DNA from: JACDAN01 sp963847235
Lineage (GTDB): Bacteria; Actinomycetota; Thermoleophilia; Gaiellales; Gaiellaceae
Assembly: GCA_963847235.1 (NCBI GenBank)
Contig: CAWJYU010000005.1
Span: 62,001 to 126,000 of the forward strand
Reading direction: 5' to 3'
Length of the DNA stretch: 64,000 bases
The notes below the pieces were generated by a model. That model was not told the DNA's origin. It made no database searches and saw only the letters and a list, made by a program, of their open reading frames with translations. Positions 1 through 10,624 of this stretch are shown here, one piece after another (the first letter of the stretch is position 1; the number at the start of each line of letters is the position of its first letter). Position numbers and translations under genes: made by a program.

Positions 1-146
1 GGCCGCGGCTTTCGGCGGTCCTTGCCCGAGCGGCGGTCCGCGCCGGAGCGGCGCTCGCCGTCGAACTGGCGCTCCTGCTGCGTGCGCTGATCCTGGCCGC
101 TGCAGCGGTCCTTGCCGGTGCGGCGGTCACCTTCAGGACGCTCCAT
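1..146 (-). CDS. Partial hypothetical Arg/Asp-rich protein
   Basis: An ATG at 146 opens a frame that runs off the window edge after about 48 codons. It starts MERPEGDRRTGKDR and consists of recurring D-R-R-[ST]-G-[KA]-D-R units, with no hydrophobic segment, so the visible part looks like a charged, probably disordered N-terminus. It lies 33 bases downstream of the ileS stop on the same strand and could be co-transcribed. I do not recognise a function. Because the frame is truncated and low in complexity, it could also be non-coding. Confidence 0.4.
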   Translation of the reverse strand, partial: MERPEGDRRTGKDRCSGQDQRTQQERQFDGERRSGADRRSGKDRRKPR

Positions 147-179
147 GGCCCACCTTGTCGACCAGAGCGGCCCGGAGTT

Positions 180-3245
<3,066 letters not shown>

Positions 3246-3252
3246 GCGTTCG

Positions 3253-3258
3253 ATTTTA
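3253..3258 (-). promoter_or_regulatory. -10 box of a leaderless ileS promoter
   Basis: TAAAAT on the minus strand with 7 bases between it and the ileS ATG. Transcription would start at or next to the start codon. No convincing -35 box was seen. Confidence 0.55.
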
Positions 3259-3332
3259 CGGAGCGGCGGGAACAGCCCAGCCGGGACGCTCGTTACCCTT
3301 CCCGAACCCGTGAACCTGAAAGGAACTCTTCA

Positions 3333-3668
3333 ATGACAGACGCACAGGCGGTAACCGAGGAGACGTTCGACCAGGAAGTGCTCTCCTCCGACACCCCGGT
3401 CCTCGTGGACTTCTGGGCCGAGTGGTGCCAGCCGTGCCACATGGTCTCGCCCATCCTCGACAAGATCGCCGAGGAGCGGCAGGGCCAGCTCAAGCTCGTC
3501 AAGATCAACATCGACGAGCAGCCCGCGATCGCCCAGCGGTACGGAATCGCCTCGATCCCGACGATGGTCCTCTTCAAGGACGGCGAGCCCGCGGCCGCCG
3601 CGCTCGGCGCGCAGCCGAAGGGCGCTCTCGAGCGCCAGCTCGGTCTCTCCGAGAACGGCGCCGGGTAG
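3333..3668 (+). CDS. trxA: Thioredoxin with CQPC active site
   Basis: Small cytoplasmic disulfide reductase of 111 residues. The fold signature is complete: FWAEWCQPC with active-site cysteines 32 and 35, and the cis-proline loop IASIPT (Pro76). The active site is CQPC followed by His, where most thioredoxins have CGPC followed by Lys or Arg; this should change redox potential or partner choice. The ATG at 3333 follows the ribosome-binding site AAAGGA with good spacing, and a possible -10 (TACCCT) lies at 3293-3298, so unlike its neighbours this gene has a leader. The stop overlaps the beginning of the lipid-kinase frame. Confidence 0.92.
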   Translation: MTDAQAVTEETFDQEVLSSDTPVLVDFWAEWCQPCHMVSPILDKIAEERQGQLKLVKINIDEQPAIAQRYGIASIPTMVLFKDGEPAAAALGAQPKGALERQLGLSENGAG

Positions 3669-4465
3669 CCGGCTTTCTCCTGATCAATCCGCGCTCGGGG
3701 GACAGCTCCCCGAGCGCGGATGAGCTCGTCGCCGCCGCGGAAGCGCACGCCATCACGACGCACGTCCTGGGTCAGGACGACGACGCCGCCGAGCTCGCGC
3801 GCGGTTCCGACGCCGAGGCGCTCGGGATGGCCGGCGGCGACGGGTCGCTCGCACAGGTCGCTCAGGTCGCGATCGAGCGGGAGCTCCCATTCGTCTGCGT
3901 CCCGTTCGGCACGCGCAACCACTTCGCGCGCGACATCGGGCTCGACCGCGACGACCCGATCGCGGCGCTCGACGCCTTCGGCGGGCGAGAGCGGCGCATC
4001 GACGTGGGCAGGATCGCGGGCGACGTCTTCCTGAACAACGTCAGCCTCGGCCACTACGCGACACTCGTCCACCGGCGCGAGCACCACCGCCGGCGGAGAG
4101 ACGCATTCGCGCGGCTGCGCGCCCTGCTGTTGACACTCACCAACCGCAAGCCCCTCGGACTGACGATCGACGGCGAGCCGGTCGAGGCGAGCGTCGCGCT
4201 CGTCTCGAACAACGACTACAAGCTGGAGCTCCTGTCGATCGGCGAGCGGGAGCGTCTCGACGAGGGAAAGCTCCATCTCTACCTCGCGACCGGCTGGCGG
4301 TTCTCCGAGTGGGAGGAGCGCGCCTGCACGTCGCTGACGATCGACGCGGCGCGGCACCGGATCGAGGCGGCGGTCGACGGCGAGCCCGCGGAGTTCGACA
4401 CGCCGCTCGAGTTCTCGATCGAGCCGCTCGCGCTACGCGTCCTGCTGCCGGCCGCGCCAGGCTGA
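3665..4465 (+). CDS. Diacylglycerol/lipid kinase family protein (start uncertain)
   Basis: Catalytic domain of the DAGK/YegS family, which phosphorylates lipid alcohols with ATP at the membrane. Motifs in order are LLINPRSG, GGDGSLAQVA (the nucleotide-binding GGDG loop), PFGTRNHFARDIGL and LNNVSLG. No ATG, GTG or TTG lies in frame near the expected N-terminus. The frame enters at a GTA (3665) that overlaps the trxA TAG, and the nearest rare start is CTG 3680. Either an unusual start is used or one base is wrong here. Coupled to trxA; the last 33 bases overlap the convergent NUDIX gene. Confidence 0.8.
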   Translation, partial: VAGFLLINPRSGDSSPSADELVAAAEAHAITTHVLGQDDDAAELARGSDAEALGMAGGDGSLAQVAQVAIERELPFVCVPFGTRNHFARDIGLDRDDPIAALDAFGGRERRIDVGRIAGDVFLNNVSLGHYATLVHRREHHRRRRDAFARLRALLLTLTNRKPLGLTIDGEPVEASVALVSNNDYKLELLSIGERERLDEGKLHLYLATGWRFSEWEERACTSLTIDAARHRIEAAVDGEPAEFDTPLEFSIEPLALRVLLPAAPG

Positions 4466-4951
4466 GATCACGTCGGGAATGTGCGGAAACGCCACGTCGT
4501 CCCACGGAATCTCGTCGGGCCGGAAGAAGGCGAACTCCAGGACGTCGTCGTCCGGCGTCGGCACGCCGTCGGCGATCCGCGCGCTCCAGTAGAGATTCAG
4601 CGTCGACACCTCGCGCGACCCGACGCGGTACGAGTCCATGAAGATGCCGACGAACTCGGTGTTGCGGAGGCCGATCGCCGCCTCCTCGCGCAGCTCCCGG
4701 TGCAGGGCGTCGAGCGGATGCTCGCCCTCCTCGACAAAGCCGCCCGGCAGGTCGAGCTTGCCGGCGGACGGCTCCTGCGCGCGCCTCGCGAACATGACGC
4801 GGCCCTCGTCGTCGATCACGAGCGCAGATGCGGTCGGCTTCGGGTTCGCGTAGTTGACGAAGCCGCACTCGGGGCACTCGACGCGGCCCTGCTCGTGCCG
4901 GAGCGTCGCCGCGCAGACCGGACAGCGCTTCCAGGCGTCGAGCTCTCCCAC
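4433..4951 (-). CDS. NUDIX hydrolase with N-terminal zinc ribbon
   Basis: Hydrolyses a nucleoside-diphosphate-linked substrate. The protein starts MGELDAWKRCPVC (GTG start at 4951), and the CPVC...CPEC pairs form a zinc ribbon like that of NudC-type enzymes. The NUDIX box is GGFVEEGEHPLDALHREL followed by REEAAI, with the acidic metal ligands present and Ala where the box usually has its last Gly. The NudC-specific SQPWPFPxS motif is absent, so substrate is unknown. 172 residues. A TATTGT box lies 8 bases upstream of the GTG, shared head-to-head with the next gene. The 3' end overlaps the lipid-kinase gene tail to tail. Confidence 0.85.
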   Translation of the reverse strand: MGELDAWKRCPVCAATLRHEQGRVECPECGFVNYANPKPTASALVIDDEGRVMFARRAQEPSAGKLDLPGGFVEEGEHPLDALHRELREEAAIGLRNTEFVGIFMDSYRVGSREVSTLNLYWSARIADGVPTPDDDVLEFAFFRPDEIPWDDVAFPHIPDVISAWRGRQQDA

Positions 4952-4958
4952 GGATCGC

Positions 4959-4965
4959 AACAATA
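4959..4965. promoter_or_regulatory. Overlapping divergent -10 boxes (NUDIX / cNMP-binding gene)
   Basis: Minus strand TATTGT (4960-4965) is 8 bases from the NUDIX GTG. Plus strand AACAAT (4959-4964) is 6 bases from the GTG at 4971. The same base pairs would serve both leaderless transcripts, so the two genes may compete for polymerase. Confidence 0.45.
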
Positions 4966-4970
4966 GGGCC

Positions 4971-5468
4971 GTGCACGAGGATCCAGAACCCACACCCGAA
5001 GAGGAGGAGCAGGCGCTCGAGCAGCTGCCGGAGTCCCAGGCGGCCGAGGGCGCCGGGCCACGAGGACGACGACGCCCCGGGCGAGGACGACCAGGGTTCG
5101 TGAGACACGTCCCGGCCTCCGTGACCGAGCTGTCGCGGATCGGCCTCCTGGCGGAGCTTCCGGGCGAGCAGCTGACGCGGCTCGCCAAGCGCATGCGGCG
5201 CGAGGAGGTCGGCCCCGGGCAGCCGCTCCTCCGCGAGGGCGACGACGGCGACCGCTTCTACGTCGTCCTGAACGGGCTCCTCTCGGTGACCCAGACCGAG
5301 CGTGGCCTGCGCCGCATCCTCAAGCCGGGCGACTACTTCGGGGAAGTCGCGCTGGCGATGGACCTCCCGCGGACCGCCTCGGTCTCGCCGATGACGCTCT
5401 CCACGGTCGCAAGCTGTGACCGCGAGACGTTCGACGAGCTGATCCGGCCGCTCTTCGCCGAGTCCTAG
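4971..5468 (+). CDS. Stand-alone cyclic-nucleotide-binding domain protein
   Basis: A 165-residue protein with an acidic then Arg-rich N-terminal tail (about 45 residues) and one cyclic-nucleotide-binding domain. The phosphate-binding cassette is intact, FGEVALAMDLPRTAS, with the Glu and Arg that contact cyclic-nucleotide ribose and phosphate. There is no helix-turn-helix, kinase or channel domain, so it is not a CRP regulator; output must be through a partner. Its stop overlaps by 4 bases the stop of a convergent adenylate cyclase, the likely source of its ligand. The GTG start lies 6 bases after AACAAT. Confidence 0.85.
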   Translation: MHEDPEPTPEEEEQALEQLPESQAAEGAGPRGRRRPGRGRPGFVRHVPASVTELSRIGLLAELPGEQLTRLAKRMRREEVGPGQPLLREGDDGDRFYVVLNGLLSVTQTERGLRRILKPGDYFGEVALAMDLPRTASVSPMTLSTVASCDRETFDELIRPLFAES

Positions 5469-7222
5469 GAGGATTTCACGCCGAGGGGCAGCGACCAGAG
5501 CTTCACCTTCGCCTGGCGTCCCCGCACCTCCATCTCGTCCACGAACACCAGGTCGTCCAGCTCCTGCTGGAGGAGTTGGACAGTCGTGTCGGAGATGAAC
5601 ACCGAGTGCGGCGTGCCCTTCGTCATGCCCTGGAGGCGCGCCGCGGTGTTGGTCGTGTCGCCCAGCGCCGTGTACTCCATCCGGTTCGCCGAGCCGACGT
5701 TCCCCGAGATGACGTCGCCGCTGTTCAGTCCGATCCCCATGTAGAAGCCGCTGGCGATCTCGCGCTCCTCGAGCCACTGGTTGAAGCTCGGCAGCCGCAC
5801 CTCGAGCATCTCGCGGGCGGCGGCGATCGCGCGGTCCGCGTGGTCGGCCTGTTCGATCGGAGCGCCGAAGACGGCCATGATCCCGTCCCCCTCGTACGAG
5901 ACGAGCGTCCCGGCGTGAGCGTGGATCGCCTTCGTCATCTCGTCGAGATAGTGGTTGACGATCTGCACGACCTCGGCGGCCGGCAGGGCCTCTGAGACGG
6001 ACGTGAAGCCGCGAAGGTCGGTGAACATCACGGTCGCCTCCATGTTCACGCCGCCCAGGCGGAGGTCGCCATCCGTCCGCTTCAGCACGTCGTCCACGAC
6101 CGCGGCCGGCACGAAGCGGGCGAACACGTCGCGGACCCGCTCGCGCTCGAAGGCCGCCAGGAGGTAGTGGGCGCCGATGGAGCCCACCGACGACAGCACG
6201 AGCGCACCGAAGGGATAGACGAACGAGATCACGTAGCCGGCGTTGAAGCTCAGCTGCGTCGCGACGAGGAACGCCGCCGCACCGACGATCGCGAGGATCA
6301 GCGTTCCGCGCAGGGACAGCCTGATGCCGGTGAGCGCCGGAAGCAGCCCGAGAACGAGGATCAGCATCACGTTCAGCCAGCCCGCCGACTTCTCCAGCGG
6401 CAGGCCGTCGAGGATCGTCGCGACCGCGTTGGCCTGGATCTCCGGCCCGGGCATCAGGTCGTCGCCGAACGAGACCGGGTGGACGTCCTGCAGCGACGGC
6501 GCCCAGGGCCCGACGACCACGATCCTGTCCTTGAAGAAGCCCGGCTCGAACTTCCCGTCCAGCACGCGGGAGAACGAGACGGAGGGAATCGTTCCGACTG
6601 GGCCGCGGTAGTCGATGAGGCTCCGCTCGCCGGAGAACGGCTCAAGCAGCGTTTCGGTCGCGCGTTCGGCGGTCGCGACCGAGAAGCTCTTCAGGCGGTC
6701 GAGCTCGAACGGGACGCGGCGGATGATCCCGCCAGGGTCGTCGTCGAAGTTCCCGTTCCCGACCCGCGTCCGCCCGTACTCGATCCCTTCGTCGCCGCCC
6801 AGGAAGTTCGGCTCGCCGGCCTCGCCGACCTCGGTGGTTGCGAACACGACGTTGCCGGCCGCGCGCGCCGCATCCATGAGGGCGTTGTCCTCCTCCGGAT
6901 CCTGCGAGGGCTCGCTGAACTGGACGTCGTACGCGATCACCTTGGCGCCGTCCTCCTTCAGCCGCGTGATCATCCGGCCGTGATTCGAGCGCGGGAACGG
7001 CCACTGGAGGTTGAGCTCGTCGAAGGTGACGTCGTCGATCTTCACGACGGCGAGGTCCTGCCGGGGCGACTGCTCGCCCCGGATCGAGAACCGCGCGTCG
7101 ACCGTGTCCAGGTCGAGATCCTCGAAGACGCTTGTCCCATAGGCGACCAGCCACAGGCCGGTGGCCCCGAGCCCGACGGCGAGAAAGAGCGCTACGCGAA
7201 GGCGCCTGCGACCGGATGTCAT
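5465..7222 (-). CDS. CHASE2-domain class III adenylate/guanylate cyclase
   Basis: A 585-residue membrane signal transducer. Order: N-terminal membrane segment (about 9-27), extracytoplasmic CHASE2 sensor domain (about 35-280), a cluster of three hydrophobic segments (about 285-355), short linker, then the class III cyclase domain (about 395-560). The two metal-binding aspartates lie in FTDLRGFT and YEGDGIMAVFG, and the NRMEYTALGDTTNTAARL block is well kept, so it should be catalytically active; cAMP is the likely product. Convergent with the cNMP-binding protein gene (4-base overlap) and 40 bases downstream of a small membrane ORF. Confidence 0.92.
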   Translation of the reverse strand: MTSGRRRLRVALFLAVGLGATGLWLVAYGTSVFEDLDLDTVDARFSIRGEQSPRQDLAVVKIDDVTFDELNLQWPFPRSNHGRMITRLKEDGAKVIAYDVQFSEPSQDPEEDNALMDAARAAGNVVFATTEVGEAGEPNFLGGDEGIEYGRTRVGNGNFDDDPGGIIRRVPFELDRLKSFSVATAERATETLLEPFSGERSLIDYRGPVGTIPSVSFSRVLDGKFEPGFFKDRIVVVGPWAPSLQDVHPVSFGDDLMPGPEIQANAVATILDGLPLEKSAGWLNVMLILVLGLLPALTGIRLSLRGTLILAIVGAAAFLVATQLSFNAGYVISFVYPFGALVLSSVGSIGAHYLLAAFERERVRDVFARFVPAAVVDDVLKRTDGDLRLGGVNMEATVMFTDLRGFTSVSEALPAAEVVQIVNHYLDEMTKAIHAHAGTLVSYEGDGIMAVFGAPIEQADHADRAIAAAREMLEVRLPSFNQWLEEREIASGFYMGIGLNSGDVISGNVGSANRMEYTALGDTTNTAARLQGMTKGTPHSVFISDTTVQLLQQELDDLVFVDEMEVRGRQAKVKLWSLPLGVKSS

Positions 7223-7262
7223 CGGGACAACTCTGGCGGAGGGCCCGGCTGCGGTCTAGGGA

Positions 7263-7349
7263 CTAGCCGCGGGGCAGGTTCGGGAATGCCCAGACGAGGA
7301 GGATGACGCTGATCGCGATCATCGCGATGCCGAGGCCTAGGATCTCCAT
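7263..7349 (-). CDS. 28-residue single-span membrane peptide
   Basis: ATG at 7349 to TAG at 7263 encodes a peptide beginning MEILGLGIAMIAISVILLVW and ending in FPNLPRG: one membrane-spanning helix with a short tail. A GATTGT box sits 6 bases before the ATG, the leaderless arrangement seen at other lead genes here, and the cyclase ATG follows 40 bases after the stop. That supports a translated leader gene of the cyclase operon. It is too short for family assignment and could still be chance. Confidence 0.45.
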   Translation of the reverse strand: MEILGLGIAMIAISVILLVWAFPNLPRG

Positions 7350-7355
7350 GCTGCG

Positions 7356-7361
7356 ACAATC
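7356..7361 (-). promoter_or_regulatory. Putative -10 box before the 28-residue ORF and cyclase
   Basis: GATTGT on the minus strand, 6 bases from the ATG at 7349. The first base departs from TANNNT. Confidence 0.35.
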
Positions 7362-7434
7362 GGTTCCCGACGCCGTTCGCCTTGAAGCCGGCGTCCCTCG
7401 TTCGAGGGATGCCCGGGTTCGAGGGACGGCCGAT

Positions 7435-7453
7435 CTGACCCCGAAGGGGTCAG
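7435..7453. repeat. Hairpin CTGACCCC-GAA-GGGGTCAG
   Basis: Perfect 8-bp arms with a 3-base loop, just upstream of the damaged DUF1800 gene. A related hairpin sharing TCTGACCCC occurs at 43178-43190. Could be a small dispersed element or a terminator for upstream transcription. Confidence 0.4.
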
Positions 7454-7460
7454 GACAGCT

Positions 7461-8813
7461 TTGCCGTCAACTGCCGCCAAGATCCCCGTCTACCGAGGCA
7501 AGTTCGGCCCTGAACAGGCCGAGCGCCTGCTCTGGCGTGCCGGCTTCGGGCCGCGCCGCGGCCAGGCCGAGGAAGCTCGCCAAGAAGGGGCTGAACGAGG
7601 CCGTTCGCGCGCTGACCGCGCCCGGACGCCAGCGCTTCGTCGGTCCCCGCCCCAGCGACGAGAAGGGCCGGCCGCTGGCGCCGCGAGATGCCTGGGGCCA
7701 CGACCATCTGTGGTGGCTCGACCGCATGGTGCGCGGCAACCGGCCGCTGATGGAGCGGATGACGCTCGTCTGGCACGACTGGTTCGCCACCTCGAACGAG
7801 GGCGTCGGCTCGCAGAACCTGATGCTCCGGCAGAACGCGCTCTTCCGCCGCTACTGGCTCGGCTCCTTCCGACAACTCACGCGGCGGTCACCCGGGATCC
7901 GGCGATGCTCCTCTGGCTCTCGGGGACCGACAACACGAAGTGGTCGCCGAACGAGAACTACGCCCGTGAGCTGATGGAGCTCTTCACGCTCGGCGCCGGG
8001 CGCGGCTACTCCGAGCGCGACGTCCGCGAACAGGCCCGCGCGCTGACCGGGTTCCGCAACGACTGGCGCGAGGGCGTCGGCCCGACGCGCTTTCGCTTCG
8101 ACAGCGAGCGGCACGATCTCGGCACGAAGCGCGTCTTCGGCCGGCGCGGCGAAGTTCGACTGGCGCGACTCCGTCGAGCTCTGCGTCAAGCATCCGCGCC
8201 ACCCGTCCTTCTTCGTCACGAAGCTCTGGGGCTACTTCATCCCGACGACCCCGCCGGCCGCGGGACTCGCCGCGCCTCGAGCGGCTCTACGTACGGAGCG
8301 GACTACACCGCCCGTCCGGTCGTCGGGCGATCCTCACGCACCCGCTGCTGTACGAGGGCCCGCGAATGGTGAAGCCGCCGGTCGTCTACACTCGCGGGGC
8401 TCCTGCGCGCCTCCGGCCGCGCCATCGACACGGAGTCGTGGACATGGCTCTGCGCGAACGCCGGCCAGCAGCTCTTCTACCCGCCGAACGTCTCGGGCTG
8501 GGACGACGACCGCTGGCTCGACACCGCGACGTATCTGGCCCGTTGGGACATCGCCGGCCGGGTCACCCGAACGCCCCGCTCGACCCGAACAAGGTGCAGG
8601 CGCCCTTCGACGCCGACAAGCTCGTCGACCGGGCGCTCGGCTTCTGGGGCGATCCGCAGCTCTCGGCGGGCACGCGCCGCGTCCTCCGCAGCTACACCCG
8701 CCGCGTCGCTCCGGACGGCCAACCGAACTGGAAGCAAGCGGAGCTACCCGGCGCTCGTCGAGAACTCGCTCCGTCAGCTGATCGCCGTCTCCCCGGACCT
8801 GCAGACGTCATGA
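7461..8813 (+). pseudogene. DUF1800 family protein, multiply frameshifted
   Basis: DUF1800 proteins are exported proteins usually paired with a DUF1501 partner; their role is poorly known. Homology starts at a TTG (7461) with FGPEQAERLLWRAGFGPRRGQ and continues in all three frames in turn: LMERMTLVWHDWFATSNEG (frame of 7726), WSPNENYARELMELFTLG (about 7942-7995), KLWGYFIPTTPPA (about 8220), CANAGQQLFYPPNVSGWDDD (about 8450-8510), ending VSPDLQTS with a TGA at 8811. At least five single-base indels are needed, two of them an extra A in GAGCTC/GAGTTC-like contexts (near 7572 and 8152). No nonsense substitution is evident inside conserved blocks. The stop overlaps the next gene's ATG. Confidence 0.75.
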
Positions 8814-10184
8814 GCCGCTGCTGCAACGAGTTCACGCGTTCGTCGCTCCTTCGCCGTGCAGTGGCAGAGGCGGGCGTCCGGGCTGCCTGCGATCGAGCCG
8901 GGGATGCCGATGCCGGCCGGCACCGGCCTCGACCGTCGCGACCTCTGCTTCGCTCGGCGGGCCTCACGCTGGCCGTGTACGGCGCCGGCTCGTTCGCGCT
9001 GCCGGGCTTCGAGACCGGCATCCTCGAGGCGGCCTCCGCCGCGCCCGCGCAGCCCGTGCTCGTCAGCGTCTTCCTCGACGGCGGCACAGACTCACTCTCG
9101 CTCCTTGCGCCCGTCGGCGATCCGGATTACCGCCGACTTCGCCGCGAAGCTGGCCCTGCCGGACTCGGCGCTCGTGTTCACCGAGGATCCCGCGCTGCGC
9201 TGGCATCCCGAGGCCGCCGCGCTCCGGACACTCCATCTCGAGGGCAAGCTCACCGTCCTCCCGACCGTCGGCTACACCGACGCGGATCAGTCCCACTTCA
9301 CGTCGCGCCACTACTGGGAGGTCGGCGCGACGAATCCGGGGCTCCGCACCGGCTGGATGGGGCGGTATCTCGACCAGGCCGGACGGGCGGACAATCCGCT
9401 GCAGGGTCTCAGCCTCGACGGCGAGCTCGCGCCGCCGCTCGCGACCCGCAAGGCTCCAGTTGCGGCGCTGCGCGGCGCAGACTGCTATCGGTTCGGGCGT
9501 CCGGCGTCTGGGGCGAGGTCGAGCGCAGATGCTCGAGACGCTCGGGGCGCTCGGCCGGGCGCGCGGCGCGCGCGACAAGGCCCTCGCCTCGGTCGCCGGC
9601 ATCGCGACGCACGCGCAGCGGCTCCGCGCAGCAGCTCGCGCCGTTCAACGGCACCGGGATCACGAGCCCAGTCCCCTACCCGAAGCACCGCAGCAGCTTC
9701 CCCTCGCCGGCTCGCCGGTCTCGCGGCGATGCTCGGCGCCGGCCTCCCGCTCCGCTGCGTCGCGCTGCGCGCCTACGGGATGTACGACACGCACGACGAC
9801 CAGGCGGAACCGCTCGCCCAGGGACTGAAGCTCACCGGTGAGAGCTTGCTCGCGTTCCAGCGCGACCTCGAGGCCCGCGGCCTTGCCGACCGCGTGATCA
9901 CGCTCGTCTGGTCGGAGTTCGGCCGCCGTGCCGAGGAGAACGGCTCGCGTGGCACGGATCACGGCGCCGCCGGCGTCGGGCTGCTGGTGGGCACCCGCGT
10001 CCGCGGGCAGATGATCGGCGAGCTCCCGCGGCTGCGCAACGGGCTCGACAGGGACGGGAACCTGAAGGCGTCGGTGGACTTCCGGAGCGTCTACAGCTCG
10101 CTGCTCGAGCAGTGGTTCGACTTCGACGCCGGCGGCGCGATCCCCAACGCCCGGGCCTACAAGCGGCTCCAGCTCGTCAGGTGA
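8810..10184 (+). pseudogene. DUF1501 family protein, multiply frameshifted
   Basis: DUF1501 proteins are usually secreted and encoded directly after DUF1800. The ATG at 8810 overlaps the DUF1800 stop. Recognisable blocks lie in shifting frames: GLDRR then RSAGLTLAVYGAGSFALPGF (signal-like segment), SVFLDGGTDSLSLLAPVGD, HYWEVGATNPGLRTGWMGRY, MLETLGALGRARGARDK, APFNGTGITSPVPYP, and an intact last third (9710-10184) with MYDTHDDQAEPL, LVWSEFGRRAEENGSRGTDH and FDAGGAIPNARA. At least six indels are needed. The protein cannot be made from this sequence as written; either a real pseudogene or a poorly sequenced stretch. Confidence 0.75.
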
Positions 10185-10544
10185 GGCGTCTCGCCCTTCT
10201 CGGCTTGACGCTTGCGGCACTCGTCGCTGCCGCACACCCGGTGCTCGCCGCGCGCCCGCCCGCGCGCGTGCAGGTGACGGCACTCGAGTTCGAGTACCGG
10301 CTGTCCCGACTGACGGTCCAGCCAGGGGCCGGCGCTGATCCAGCTCGTCAACTACGGCGAGGACGAGCACGATCTCTACGTGCACCGCATCGGCGGAACG
10401 AGAACGTTTCGCGTGAGGAGAATCCTCCCGGGCGAGCGGGCGACGTTGTCGATCCGCCTCCGCCCTGGCCGCTACCGGCTCTGGTGCGCGTGTCAGGACC
10501 ACCGCTCCCGCGGCATGCGGGCCACGCTGCGGGTCAGGCGCTAG
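10181..10544 (+). pseudogene. Secreted cupredoxin-like protein, one frameshift
   Basis: GTG at 10181 overlaps the DUF1501 stop. The start MRRLALLGLTLAALVAAAHP is a signal peptide, followed by VQVTALEFEYRLSRLTVQPG. An extra G in the run at 10325-10328 shifts the frame; the continuation LIQLVNYGEDEHDLYVHRIG, LPGERATLSI and YRLWCACQDHRSRGMRATL is the usual cupredoxin core with His and Cys copper-ligand candidates. Probably an exported small copper protein of about 120 residues working with the DUF1800/DUF1501 pair. The damage is much lighter here than in the two upstream genes. Confidence 0.65.
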
Positions 10545-10550
10545 AGCGAG

Positions 10551-10571
10551 CTAGTAACAGAGTGTTACTAG
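10551..10571. promoter_or_regulatory. Dyad CTAGTAACA-GAG-TGTTACTAG (operator-like)
   Basis: Perfect 9-bp inverted repeat around a 3-base centre. It resembles a TetR-type operator in layout. It lies between two convergent genes, 6 bases after the cupredoxin stop, which is an odd place for an operator; it may instead act as a bidirectional hairpin. Confidence 0.4.
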
Positions 10572-10609
10572 GCCCCCGCGGCCGCCTGGGAAGGGGCTTC
10601 GAACGGTTC

Positions 10610-10624
10610 GTAACACAGTGTCAC
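10610..10624. promoter_or_regulatory. Second, imperfect copy of the dyad (GTAACA-CAG-TGTCAC)
   Basis: Same half-sites as 10551-10571 with one mismatch, 56 bases away centre to centre, overlapping the stop codon of the serine hydrolase gene. Confidence 0.35.

Noticed and set aside
3246..3332. T-box or other leader before ileS
   Set aside because: Only 87 bases separate ileS from trxA, too short for a T-box, and the TAAAAT box implies no leader.
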